In this document: piece by piece, positions 10,270 to 24,000 of the stretch
Layout: each line of letters opens with the position of its first letter
Numbering within the stretch: position 1 is the stretch's first letter
NCBI RefSeq assembly: GCF_932276165.1
Contig: NC_064010.1
Span: forward strand, 682,001 to 746,000
Length of the DNA: 64,000 bases
DNA from: Plutella xylostella
Taxonomy: Eukaryota; Arthropoda; Insecta; Lepidoptera; Plutellidae
Direction of reading: 5' to 3'
The notes under the pieces: model-generated
Seen by the model: the letters and a program-made list of their open reading frames with translations, nothing else
Database searches by the model: none
What the model was told of the DNA's origin: nothing
Made by a program: the position numbers and the translations under genes

Positions 10270-10860
10270 ACAGGATGTTGCAAAAAGGGTAACATGTAGG
10301 GCATGCAATACCGGAACTGTTTTCAATACCGGTATTGAGTTCCGGTATTGCAACTCAATACCGGGATCCCGGTATTAATACCGGTATTAGATTTCCTTGT
10401 AATAAGTGGCATATATTGTGATTAAAGGTCGTATAGGTCAAAATAAAACGAGAAAAAGCAATGAAATTCATTTTTTTGTAATAGATTTTTACGAGAATTG
10501 AGTATTAGGGTTTAAATTTTACAATAAATTATTATTTTAACATCCAGTCTCCGTTTACGCATGGACAACAGTAGATATCAAACGGCCGAAAACTGCATCA
10601 AACGGTTGGAAACAAGTGCGCTTTCACAGTACATAGGAATACTATATCTTAATCGCTTTATTATAGCCTAAAAAAGTCCGATTCCGGTATTACTTCAATA
10701 CCGGTATTAACTTTCAATACCGGTATTGAAAAAAGCGTGAATTTTGTCCCTAATACCGGTATTACGAATACCGGTATTGCGGTATTGCATGCCCTAGTAA
10801 CATGCTGCACATGTAGGTTTCGGCTTAGTATACCCTTTTTGCAACACTCTGTACATAATA
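10270..10860. mobile_element. Foldback MITE (TACAGG-TTGTTGCAAAAAGGG type) carrying a hAT insertion
   Basis: The left arm (ACAGGATGTTGCAAAAAGGG) and right arm (ACCCTTTTTGCAACACTCTG after CGGCTTAGTAT) form a short foldback element. A relative with intact arms is at 39215-39345. A 500-bp hAT-type MITE splits this copy at 10297-10796. Confidence 0.65.
10297..10796. mobile_element. Non-autonomous hAT-type transposon with 8-bp TSD
   Basis: 500 bp bounded by perfect inverted ends TAGGGCATGCAATACC and GGTATTGCATGCCCTA. It is flanked by identical 8-bp duplications GTAACATG (10289-10296 and 10797-10804). T/CAGGG termini and 8-bp duplications are hAT hallmarks. The palindrome AATACCGGTATT and close variants recur near both ends, like the subterminal transposase-binding repeats of hAT elements. 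No ORF, so it would need a transposase supplied elsewhere. The perfect duplication suggests a young insertion. Confidence 0.88.
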
Positions 10861-11024
10861 TTATAAGTACGTTTAGGTACTTACATGCAACCCGTTGAAC
10901 TCTTTTGTATGAAAAATAATGAAATTTTGAAAATTTAAGATAAAAAAAATATCCAGACAATATGAAACTTTGTTATTGCTAAATAAAATTCTTTAGTACA
11001 CTTGACCCTATTTGAACATAAATA

Positions 11025-11158
11025 TTTTTCCACCCAAAGGTTGCCTTGAAAAAAAACGCTTTTGGTGATAAGACCGCCTTTTTGTACTCACCTGTACCTA
11101 TGTGTTTGTAATTTGTAATTCTATTCTTGTTTGTGTACAAATAAAGAATATTCTATCT
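11025..11158 (+). mobile_element. LINE 3' UTR fragment (same family as 7980-8386)
   Basis: CCACCCAAAGGTTGCCTTGA, then CGCTTTTGGTG (decayed hairpin), ATAAGACCGCCTTTTTGTAC, AATAAAG and an ATTCTAT tail. Only the 3' end survives, as expected from strong 5' truncation. Confidence 0.7.
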
Positions 11159-11212
11159 ATATATCTAACTTCCATATTTATATCGACAGTACATAACCTC
11201 GAAACACCTTAA

Positions 11213-11359
11213 GTGCCAATTTCTCCATAGTCGGTTATCTAACCGACAGGGATTGATTTATAAATTAAACGTCATTTCCATATAAAATTCATGACATATC
11301 TTTAAAAAATCAACCACTACTCCCTGGTTATGCTCTAACCGACTATGGAGAAATTGGCA
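11213..11359. mobile_element. TTAA-flanked MITE (piggyBac-like)
   Basis: TTAA at 11209-11212 and 11360-11363 flanks 147 bp. Near-perfect inverted ends are TGCCAATTTCTCCATAGTCG and CGACTATGGAGAAATTGGCA, extending to GGTTA/TAACC. TTAA duplication is the hallmark of piggyBac-superfamily elements. Non-coding. Confidence 0.75.
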
Positions 11360-11679
11360 TTAAGTCTTATACACTTCTGAACTACAAAGCCCAATTCGTC
11401 ATTTTCAGTTAAGACATGTTTAAAATTTCAAGCATTTATACTCCTCTTTCGTCCTACCGGTTAAAAACAGAGAACTAACTCTAGTTTATCTCGACGGAAA
11501 ATGTAGTAAAAAATACATGGAAAATTATAATATTACCAGCCACTTCCTCGCGTGATACATAACAGTAATTAAATAATGTATCAATGGGCTAATAGGGCTA
11601 TTGAGTGAGGTACCTAGACTACCTAGGTCTCAGTTCGTTCTGGAGTTTTGTAGAAGAAACTTCAACTAAGGCCTTCGTC

Positions 11680-11815
11680 TTAGCTTTACCGCTCTACCGA
11701 CACAGCATTGTAAAACTTCTGTCAGATTCATATAAATTATATCAGTTTTGACAGTTAACTAATGCTGCCTTCAGATTGTTGATTGTTGATGTGCGGTAAT
11801 GGTAGGTACGTACCT
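11680..11815. mobile_element. Degenerate foldback MITE
   Basis: Contains ATCAGTTTTGACAGTTAACT and GATGTGCGGTAATGGTAGG, related to the better preserved copies at 43380-43505 and 57590-57735 (arms ending in a GGTGGTGG / CCACCACC-like block around CTGTCAT...TTTGACAG). Confidence 0.45.
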
Positions 11816-12021
11816 AGTCAGTTCCTCGGATTAACGAACTTTGCTATTACTACACTAAAAAGACGAAGTGATTAGTTGATAACGTAAAATTCATTTTAAA
11901 TTCCGTGCACCTCGAGTAGTTGATTTTTTAAAAACGTGACTCTCAAATAACAAAACCTTTTTGGACCACCACCTTCTTAGTCTTCTTTACAATAACCAAC
12001 CGTTCCCCCACCCTCAGAACA

Positions 12022-15000
12022 ATGAACCACACGCTGGCCGACTCCCCGCTGCTGGAGACCACTCTAACCAGAGACAAGATGGAGCGCTGGGTCAAGGCTC
12101 AGGTCAAGGGCGAGAGGGCTGGCCTGGACGTCTACGGCAGTGCCAGTGAGAAACAGATGAAGGAGCTGGAGAATATCAGGAACTTGAGCAAGGAGCTGCA
12201 GGAGAATTTGCATGTGAGTTGATCTTTGATTAATAATAAACGGCTAGATGGCGTGTGATATAATATGTTGATGGAAGGTTGATGGTTATTGATGGTTGAC
12301 CTTAAAACGGTTTGACAGTAAACGAAATGCAGACTATATTTTGCTTCCTTTTTTAATGCAGGATAGACGACAGTTATTACATAATTTATTAGGAATTTAA
12401 AATAATAAAAAGACCAAAAATAGATTTACTTATAAAAATAAAATTACTTTTTGTATGTGACACGCCATTTTTTTAGTATATCGTTAATCTAAGGGAGATG
12501 CAACACACAGCTTAGACTTGAAGATAAAATCATAAACGCTCATAAAATCTTTATTCCATGGATACAATTGTCACGTAAACAAAACAAGACTTTACATGCA
12601 TTCCAACATTTACGCTTACCTAGGGAAGTAAGTAGTTACTGTAAATAAAACTAAAACAACTTCTGTCTTCAGTATCTTTCCATCAAGGGAATTCCCATTC
12701 ACATATACCTACAGTGTTATATTTAAACATATCGCGTAAATCTGGTTTTTAAACTTGTCCCTTTATTGCGAGTTTACTGTTGAAATTTGCAAACTGTGAT
12801 ATTATTATTATTCGACAAGCGAACTGTAGGTATAATCGATAGTAACCTTTAGCTGTTACTCGTCCAAGGTCAGGGGTTCAAGGTTCGGATACCGACTGGA
12901 CAGATTAAGAGACCAAATATTTGTTCTTGGGTGTCACATTGTCATGTCTCCAACTTGACTTGCACAACATGGCAAAAACTATATCACAGATACATAGTAT
13001 ATATAACTAGATATTTGATTAAAAACAGATATTATTTGTACTCGGGTCTTGGGTGTTGATATTTATATTTAATATGTAAGTACCTATCTATCTATGTATT
13101 TGTATAGATATATCAGCTGTCCGATACCCATAACACAGGCTCTGCCTAGCTTGGGGTTGGATGGCCGTGTGTTAAACCTTTTGGTGATAATGCAGCTAAT
13201 CTAACTTTCAGGATGCTTTATTTAGCTTTCCATAGACGTGCGTATTTTTTTCAATAGTAAAAAATATAAGTAAACAAATGAATATAAATTTCAGGAGTAA
13301 TCCTTGCTCTTATGAGTTCGTTACACCGACGACGTCCCACGTCATTCGTTGAGATGTTTTCGTCCAAAAAGACAATAAAATTAGCAGGAAACTTCATTGA
13401 AAGGCTTCCAAGTTTCCATAAGCTTGACGTAAAAGCTTTAAGAATTATTCGTTTATTACTAAAAAGTTTTAAACAGGTTTAAGACAGGAGGTATTTTTTT
13501 TGCTACAATCATTTTGAACATCGCAAATGTTTCTACGATTTTTGTATATTATAGCTGCCTACACTTGGGAACCTCGACAATGACTTCTGTGCTACGAGTA
13601 AATCAGCAATGGACCCCGGCATCCTCCTCCGTGGGCGTCCTTATGGCGGAGTAGCCATTCTATGGAGAAAAAGTGTTTTTCCGTGTGTGTCTGTCATCAC
13701 TTGTAGAAGTGTGCGCCTGATTGCTATTAAAGTGGACTTGTGTGACCGGTCATTCTTAGTTTTATGTGTATACATGCCTACAGATAGCAGTGACAACTTG
13801 ATAGAATTCGTTGATTGTTTGGGTGAAATTAGTGCAATAATCGAAAATAATAATACAGAGTCAGTGTTCATACTCGGGGATTTTAACGCTCATCCTGGTG
13901 AGTTATTTTGTAATGAACTGTTAAACTTTTCTTGTGACCAAAAATGGGATTGTGTGGACATGTCGCTACTACCATCTGACACTTACACATTTATAAGTGA
14001 GGCCCACGGGTGCAGGCGCTGGTTAGACCATTGTGTTGTGACAAATGCTGCGCAACAAACTGTATTAAATGCTAAAGTACACTATAGTACATTTTGGTCA
14101 GACCACTTTCCTTTAGAAATAGAGTGTAATATTAATGTAGTAAAGCCTAAAATTATCTGTGATAATAAATTGTTTTCTAATAAGGTTATATGGGGGGAGA
14201 GGGATACCGTACAAATAGAAAAATATAGTGAGATCTGTGATAAATTACTTAGTAAATTAGATTTAGAATCAGAACTGTGCCACTGTGGTAACAATATGTG
14301 TTTAGATACGGGGCATAGAACATATATAGATAATTTTTATCATAGTATTGTAAACAGTCTTTGTGATGCAGCTACCTCTAGTCATAGTCATAGCGTACCA
14401 AAATTACGCAGAGGCAAAACTGTTACTGGGTGGAATAAATACGTACACAGCGCTCACAGGGAGGCTCGACTTTACTTTCAGCTTTGGGTACTACATGGTA
14501 AATCGTCATCGGGTTATTATTATGATAATATGTGTCGAACAAGAAGCACATTTAAAGCCAAACTTAAATGGTGCCAAAATAACCAACTACAGATTAAAAT
14601 GGATATAATGGCCAGTCTACATTTTAATAAAAACTTTGGTAAATTTTGGAAAGAAACCAACAAGTTGAACCCTAAGTCTAGCCTACCTGTCAGTGTCGAC
14701 GGTGTAAGCGAGCCTAGGCATATTGCTAATCTTTTTAAAGAGAGTTTTATGGTAAATTCACCATTAGGACCTTCCGGACATGGGGCGCCTCAGTCAATGC
14801 TCAGTGCTGATGCCATAGTGGAGCCCGTGCAAGTGCGACCTGATGATATAACTTCAATCTTGAAGATGATGTCTAGAGGAAAATCCCCGGGACACGATGG
14901 CCTCAGCATAGAGCATTTTCAGTACGCTGGTGTACATATTACAAGACTCTTGTCATTGTTATTTAACAGCTGTATAAAACATTCATACCTACCAGAGGAC

Positions 15001-18000
15001 CTAATGAAAACTATTGTGGTTCCAATAATTAAAAACCGAACTGGAGATGCCTCAGACAAAAGTAATTATAGACCTATATCGTTGGCAACCACAATGGCAA
15101 AGGTACTGGACAGTGTGCTGGACAAATATCTTGGCAAATGTATGAATCTACATGATGGTCAGTTTGGGTTCAGGCCGGGTCTATCTACGGAGTCAGCTAT
15201 TCTGTGTTTAAAGCACACCGTCCGCTACTATACCGATCGAAAGACGCCTGTATTCGCCTGCTTCCTGGACCTATCCAAGGCATTCGATTTAGTGTCATAT
15301 GACATACTGTGGGATAAGTTAGCCAAGGACACAAAACTTCCTTCAGAACTAAGTTCATTATTTCGCTTCTGGTATGGGAATCAGACGAATGCAGTCAGAT
15401 GGGCAGGTACATTATCTGACATGTACAGGTTGGAGTGCGGGGTAAGACAGGGGGGGCTGACGTCACCCAAGCTCTTCAACCTGTACATGAACGGCTTGAT
15501 CGAGGAGCTCAGCAGCGCCGGTGTCGGATGCTCAATTGATGGAAATTTCATCAATAACATCAGCTACGCGGATGATATGGTGCTGCTGTGTCCTTCGATT
15601 AGTGCCCTTAGAAAGCTGCTCTCAATTTGTGAGTCATACGCGGCGACCCATGGACTTAAATACAACACAAAAAAGAGTGAGCTCATGTTGTTTAAGGCGG
15701 GAAGGACGTCATATGACTCCATACCTTCAGTCTCACTCTGTGGCTCTCCTCTACCGAGAGTAAGCCAATTTAAGTATTTGGGTCATTGGGTCACCGAAAA
15801 CCTCAGTGATGACCTAGACATCGACAGGGAGCGCAGGGCGCTGGCAGTTAGATGCAACATGCTGGCCCGCAGGTTCTCACGGTGCACAGAACCTGTTAAG
15901 ATAACACTGTTTAAGGCCTTCTGTCAGTCGTTCTACACGTGCAGCCTGTGGGTCAACTATACGCAGAAGGCTTACAGCGCCCTGCGAGTACAATATAATA
16001 ATGCTTTCAGAATGATGTTGGGGCTGCCGCGGTTCTGCAGTGCTTCAGGAATGTTTGCTGATGCCAATACGGACGGCTTTCACGCCATTATGCGTAAAAG
16101 AGTGGCTTCCCTGATGCACAGAGTCCAAGGGAGTACCAACATCTTTCTGAAAGATATAGCTGGCAAGTTCGACGGCCCTATCCTGACTCACTGGATGAGG
16201 CTGCACGTCATCAGCCGGTGAGGCGGGGTGTGGCGGTCGGATTTAACTACTCGTATTATTATTTCATTTATTAGTGTGTATGTGTGTCAGTGTATTGTTA
16301 GTGTATAGTTATTTGTAATGTGTGTTGTCAACATTAGATTAGATTAGATTAGTATTTATTAGTATTAAGTATTTACTGTATTTGTATGTTTGTATTTGTT
16401 TGTTTCATGTGTTACAATGTTTTATGGACGTGGTCTGAAATAAAATTTTATTCTATTCTATTCTATATTATTATGTAGTTTATTTTGAAAATTGCAACTC
16501 GCAACACTGCAAGGCTTGTGCTACTAAGGATAAACTATCTCAGGGGACCTAATAACTATATTTATTAAAAATTATGGATAAGTAGGTATTTAAGTACATT
16601 ATGCGCTTTTGCTATGTTTCATTTTTGTTATATTGACTGTATACTTATAAAACTATAACTAAAAAAACAACAGTACTTTTCCACCTGAATTATCAAAAGT
16701 TACTTTTTTAAGTAACTAGGTACTGTATACGGCCTCCTGAATCACCGACTTTCCCATTCTAACAAGTATAGCACACACAATATAATCAAAACCTCTCCCA
16801 CCTTCCAGGAGCTAGAAACCTCAGTCCGCATAGCCGACGTCGAAAACCAGGCTCTAAACCCGACAGCACCAATCCCCGATTATTCCGAGGACCACGAGTT
16901 CGTTTCTGCCAACCAACTGGACAATTATTATGCCGAGGAAGACATCCAAGACGCGAAGGAGGAAGAGAGACAACGTCTTACGAAGGGTAAAGCTGGAAGG
17001 ACTGATATTCAGGCGTTTTATAAGGACCAGTGTGTGCTTTTGACGGGCGGGACGGGGTTTTTGGGCAAAGGTGAGTGTTTTGAGTTGGGTTTTGGAGGTT
17101 TGGGTTGCAAGGACCGTAGAAACCGTATTATAAAAAAAAAATATAAAGATAGTTCTGGTTTAACCGGTTGAATCCCTTGAAATCAGACACAATAGAAATC
17201 TGTGCGTCAGGCGCGATATCCCGAATTCGGGATGCAAGGTTTGACTTTAGATTACTAATTAGTGCGAATGATCTGGTTCTGGTTTAAGAAGAATTTGATA
17301 CTAGAACAGTTCAGTCTATATTTTATAATAAGGGGTTTATTTCCAGGAGTGAAGTTATGCATAAGCTACAAGAATTGAGCACTTTCAAAATTCAAAAGTG
17401 AATTTATATCGTAGTCCTTCACGGTCCTTGTACGCAGTTATTATTAAGTTTAAGTTATTTTAAGAAATTAAGGCAGCATCAATACTTTTAGCCGTTCAAA
17501 AGTTATACTAGGTACTTTTAGTGTTGAAAGACCGGGATTTTTAACGTTGGTTAAAATAGGTTCGAACATGTTAATAAAAAAAAAGTGTGGGAGTAGCTTA
17601 CGTAATTTTATTATCCATTGACGGATTAAGTAACTTAATTGCACTTTGAACTCGTCAATAATGTTTAGTTTTTGAAGACGTTCAACAATAAATCATTTAC
17701 TTATTAATATCCGTTTTTGTAGAATATTGAACAATAATATTAATATTGGGTTTCAAAGGTCATATACAACTGCAGCCTTTTCATGTTTAATTGAGGAGTT
17801 TTATAATTTGGTCTCATATAATTAGTATTAGGCGTCTGCTGGACCGACAGAGTATTGTGACGCTCCTTTAGAGGTCTATAGATGTCCAGCAGTGGAAGAT
17901 TGCAGGCTGATGATGATGAGTAGTAATATCCCACCATGTCAGTTTCAGAAATTACAAAGAATACCTAGTTAAATGTTGCCCAAATAGTAATTTTTGGTGT

Positions 18001-21000
18001 CGTCACTTGTTTCGGTTGCAAATTTACTGTTGTCGCACTTTATATGTACGGTGGCCTGCGCCTAAAAGTATACAGGCGGAGTTTTTTAAATAGCGATTTC
18101 AAGCTCACATGCTGCTCAAGCACATCCACATAAACACCACTGCTACACACATCACACACAGCACGTCCCCGGATTTATAACAGATGTAGCTGGTCCCTTC
18201 ATCATCAGGGATCGCTATTTTAAAAACTTCGCCTGTATACCTACTTTTAGGCGCAGGCCACCGTACTTATAATAAGTTAAAATAACACTTTTGAAATAGA
18301 TCGATGTTTTACCCTAAATAAGCTTCTTTTAACGTGGCTATAACCTGATTAAATTAAAAATCATAAATTTATTAATAAATTCATTGATTACAAAACAGGT
18401 TATTTTTGACCAATATTCAACATAACGGTTTGTCTTTTTTGCGAATTGAGGTTTCGGTCTTGATTCGTGATTTTTTATTTGTACTTAAGGTAAGCGTCCA
18501 CCTATCGGTATCGTACGTATCGGACCAAACGGATTTTCATAAATGTATAGAGAAACGGCGTCGGCAATGCCGAATGGATGCACTTGTATGAATTTCTATA
18601 CAAAGAATACTGAATGCGATGCGTCCGTTGCGTACGATGGCAAAAGGACGCTTTTGCGGACGCTGGACCTGAAAACTTGCACTCAGAGTGCTGACGTCAG
18701 ACGTCAGTACTTATCGTATTCTATTTTTTATTCATTTATTGCAACATTTGTGCGTGTGTGTTTGTTTTTCGATTTGTTGCATGGTTTTATTGTGTGCGCT
18801 TGCATTTTTTTTCAGCTCAAGGTTACTTTACTTTGGTTTCAAGTATAGTTATTGTTGTTTTAATATTTAAGTAGGTAGGTATATGATTTTGTTTTACTGA
18901 GACAGCGTTTTAAGGGAACAATGCTTGTATTGTTTTAACATTACACGCTATGTTCTTTGATATCTTTAGACATTCATCATTCATTTAATGAAATATCGCT
19001 ATTTTTTTTGTATATATAGTCTAAATAGCTGATATTCACAGGTGTCAAAACTAGTAAGCCAAATTGGGCAAATCTCGTTATTTTGGTTTTCTACTTCATA
19101 GAAACTTTGCTAATCACGTGAATTAGGAGAGGACTGTTTCTTCATGAATTTACAAAAATAGAACAAATATTATTGTCCAAAATGACCAGCTGAGTCAGCC
19201 TCAACAGGTAGGTATACTTACTAGTTTTGCAACTCGTTGAATTAGTATTATAAGAAACAATTTTTTTACTTGCATGGTTTTAAGTGTGTTTTGCTTTGAG
19301 TTTGTGTGGTTTGAGTGAGCTTAAAAGCTTGGTTTGTTCGTTGGTAAGTACTTACTTAAGTTTTTTTTAACAATATTGAAAGCCAAGGTAAGGAAGTAGG
19401 TAGGTTATATATTGCTACCTCAAAAATTAAACTTGTCACTCTGTGATTCATAAGCAGATTATTACTTACTAGCAGTTCGCGCGAGCTTCGCTTCGCCATT
19501 AAAAGTTTTCCCGTGGGGATTACGGGATAAAAGTAGCATATGTGTCAATCAATATGTGACCAACTGCCCCGGGTTCGATTCCTGGGCGGTGCAAATACTA
19601 ATTTGTTTAAAGACAGATATTTGTGCTCGGGTCATAATATGTTTCTATCGCTCTATCAGTGTAGATATATCAACTGTCCGATACCCATAGGCTCTGCCTA
19701 GTTCGGGGTCGGATGGTCGTGTGTAAGATGTCCTCAAATATTTGTATTATTCAGTATTTAACAAACATACCTACCTATAATACCAATTTGATATAAATCA
19801 GTATAAGTAATTTACCTATGTCAGACTCAGACCCCTGATTTTTTTTATTTTTCGATATTCGCTACTAATTGACATAAAATATCGCGTATTTAAATTGAAA
19901 TATTGTATGAAACTCATGAGAGTCGAGTAAGAAAAAATTACAAATAAAATATCACCCTGTATATTTTTATTGCTAAGAAAATTCTAATTTTTATTGTTTT
20001 TATTTTTCAGACGGCAGAATAAGCCTGAAGGCGAGTCGAGTTGTGGAGAAAGTGGTACTTTAGGCGCTTCAGTAAATGTCTGTTTATTTCATAAAATATA
20101 TTATTTATTTTACCTATTGTACTCTGGGAACTGATTTAGCGTGTTAATAAAGATAATTCATTTGCATTTCATGTGTGTTTCAACAATGTAAATACAGAGT
20201 GAGTCTATCATAGGTGCATATCGGGAAGTAGGTATGTTACAGAGCTCTTCACTCTGAACAACTTTTGTTATGAAGATGCTTCCCCATACAAAAATTGGTT
20301 GTTTACGTGACACTGTGTATGGGGAGGTCATTTATAACAAAAGTTGTTCAGAATGAAAAGGTCTGTGACACACTTCCCGATGTGCACTATGAAAGACTCA
20401 CCCTGTAAGTATTATCCTTTTTACGAGACATTGGCTAGTATTTCAAACCAATTATAGTATAGTAAGCTAGCAATGGCTTCGTGTAGATAAGATAAGATAA
20501 GATAAATCTTTATTTGCAAAAAACACGGTATATGGATGATACAGTTTACATATTAGAGTCACATGTTTAGCAAGTTGATAATTGCATGCAAATATAAGTA
20601 CAGAATGTCACAATAAATTTTTAAACTTTCATGCTTCTTTGTATAAAACTAAATAAATGTCACACAATAATATACTATTCAAAATTCACATAACATTAAT
20701 AATTAATATTGAATAAATCCTTAATATCATAGAAGTTTTTATCACACAACCATTGGTAAAGCTTTTTTTTGAACAAGTGCTTACTTAGTGACTTGAATTC
20801 ACACGGAATGGTATTGTATATTTTCACACACATTGTCAAGCAACTTTTCCCGTATTTAGAAGAGTTAGGAACCTCTTCATAAACTAATCTATTAGCATTC
20901 CTTTGAGGTCTTAAGCTTAAATCCGATTTTATTTTGAATAAATCTTTGTTCTCATTGACAAACTTACTAACTTCGTATATGTAGAGTGAAGGTAGTGTTA

Positions 21001-24000
21001 ACAGATCCAGATTTTTGAAAAGGGCTCTACATGATTCGTCAGGAGGGACCCCACAAATAGCCCTGATGCATTTTTTCTGAGCAATAAATCCTTTATTTAT
21101 ATCCGTGCTATTCCCCCACAATATGATTCCATACCGAAATAGAGACTCTATGTACGCACGGTAAGATATGACTGCAGTTTTTCTATCAGTGATTTTTCTT
21201 ATTTGATTTAGAGCATAAATAAATTTATTGACTCTACTACACAAATTATCTACTTGTATTTTCCAATTTAGGTCCTGGTCTATAATTAAGCCTAGAAACT
21301 TAGTTTGTGTTACACTCTTTATTTTATCTATGTCAAGTTTAAATTTATATTTGGATTGAACCGGATTATTAAATTGCATATATACAGATTTATTTAAATT
21401 AATTTTTAAATTGTTTGATTGTAGCCATTCGATGATTTTGTCAATGGTCTCATTAACGGCCACTTCATGGTCCTTTACTGAATTGTTTTTTTTATTAGTG
21501 GCTACAATTATTGAAATATCATCAGCATATAAGATGGTTTTTTGATAGGTGATCTGCGGTATATCATTTATATATAGTATAAACAGTAACGGCCCTAACA
21601 CGCTACCTTGAGGCACTCCGCATCTGTTTTCTCTATAGTTAGAAGAATACGACATTAGCTCATTTGCTTGTAATTTGTTAACTACGACGCACTGCTGTCG
21701 ACCCGTTAAGTATGTTATAATCCATTGTAGAGCAAGTCCTCTTATGCCCATTTTTTGTAGCTTGTGTAATAGAAGATCATGAGCAACAAAATCGAAAGCT
21801 TTTGACAAATCGAAGAACAAACCTGTCGTAAAATAGTTATTATTTAAATTCGTCAAAACAGTTCTAATAAGAGTGAATATTGCTAGAGTGGTCGACTTTC
21901 TTTTTTGAAATCCAAACTGTTCATTTGAGATAATTTTATACTTATCGCAGTAATTTAATAATCTTTTAAGCATGCATTTTTCAAAGAGTTTCGATAATAT
22001 TGGTATGAGTGTTATTTGGCGATAATTATTAGGATCATCCTTTCTACCTCCTTTATGCAGTGGCTTAACGAGTGAAAGTTTTAATTTTTCCGGAAAGGAA
22101 CCCATCGAAAATGATAGATTTATTAGATATGTCAGTATTTCAAGTAACTGATCAGTACATATCTTAATTATTTTGGTACTGATTCCATCGCATCCCTCTG
22201 AATTTGTATCGTTTAAGCTTATAAGTTCCATTTTTACCTCTGCGGTAGTCATGGGTAAAAGAAATATAGAGTTCGCATACGAAACACATCTCCTTTGTTG
22301 TTCGGTAGTGTTGGATGTCACGTTGGAGGTATTTGTAGATTCAATAAAATAATTATTAAGGGCTGTCGCTATTTTTGTAGGATCTGAGATGTGTTCTTCA
22401 TTAATATTTAACTCTGATATACTGTTCGGGTCACTTTTTGTTTTACCAACTAGATCATTTATTACTGACCACGTTGCTCTACACTTGTTTCTACTTTTAC
22501 TAATAAATTTTTCGTTACAATTCTTTTTAGATTTCAATATACATTTTTTCAATATATTTGAATAAAGTAAGTAACTACTTTTATTTTCATTACTTTTCTT
22601 TTTATAGTAGATATGTCGTAGATTCCGTTTAGTGACGCAACTTTTCCTTAGACCCTTACTTATCCAGTTTTTATTATAGCACATATTGTTTACCTTTATT
22701 TTTATTGTTGGGAAGCATAGATTGTAGAGTAAACAAAGTAATTCGTAGAAACTGTTGAAAGCTTTGTTGAAGTCAGTTTCTAAGTATGTATCTGACCATG
22801 ATAGACTACTGAGATAAACTCTGAACTTGTTGATATTCTCGAGACTGTAATCTTTTTTGTATACAAAATATGACCTAGGTTTTTGAATTTTTTGTTTCAC
22901 TGGAAACCTCAAAAACTGAGCTGTATCATGGTCTGAAAGGTAGAGAGGTATAACATTTGCACATGCGTTTTTAATATTACTTAAGATATGGTCTATACAT
23001 GAATTTTTCCGGGTGGGAACATTTATATGAATTTTTAAATTGAAATTATTACATAAGGCTTGTAAACGATTTTTAATTATTCCTGGTTTGAGTGTGTCAA
23101 TATTAAAATCGCCAGTTATTACTATTTTAACATTTAATTTTTGCTTTCGGGAAATGTCATAAAGAACCTGGTCTAGTTTGTTTATAAATATATTAGGGTC
23201 AGATGTAGGCGTTCTATACACACAAATTATTATGAGTTTCTGATCAGGGATTTCGATTCCACATATCTCAAAAGTATTTTGCGTGGCATATGATTTTAGG
23301 TATTTTAGTTCCTTAAAGATCATTCCTTGTTTAATAAAGACACAAGTTCCACCCCGCTGCTTATCTCTGCAAAACGAGAGACCAAACTATCTTCATTTCT
23401 ACTAAACAGAAGTACTTACTAACGTCTGTTTTTTAATCACAGATACTAAATTGACAGATTCAGAACGGTTCATCAACAGTCGATTGTCTCGCCAATAAAA
23501 TGATATGTTACTTCGCGGGACAATCAGAAGGGCTAGCACGGATCGCAATTAAGACGTGACAAAAGTTTTACATCGCGCTCACTCACATTGCGCAGCCTCA
23601 AGAGCGACCGCGATGCAAAACTTTTGTCACGTCTTAATTGCGATCCGTGCTAGCCCTTCTGCTGTGAGATTAAAATCAGACTTTAAGTCAGGCTTCCGCC
23701 GAAAATATATAAAAAAAGGGTTCCGTAGTAAAAAGTACCGCTGCTGTATTAAATAATGGTCCGTTAGGTAGATTTATGAAATGAGAAACTGGACTTTAGC
23801 ATAATATAGGCATAAAGTGCAGTGCTTACAGCCTTACCTGGGTTCGATTCCCGGGTTAGTTGATGCTAATTAAATTCTATGTCTTACCATAAAGGTAAGC
23901 GTTCCACCTACTATCGGTATCGTATACGTTATCGGACCAAACAGATTTTCATAGATGTATGGAGAAACGGCGTCGGTAATGCCAATGAAGTGGACGCACT

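Noticed and set aside
18543..18870. Frames of 60-101 codons with hydrophobic stretches
   Set aside because: They start inside a MITE copy and run into T-rich DNA, which makes Phe/Leu-rich peptides by composition.
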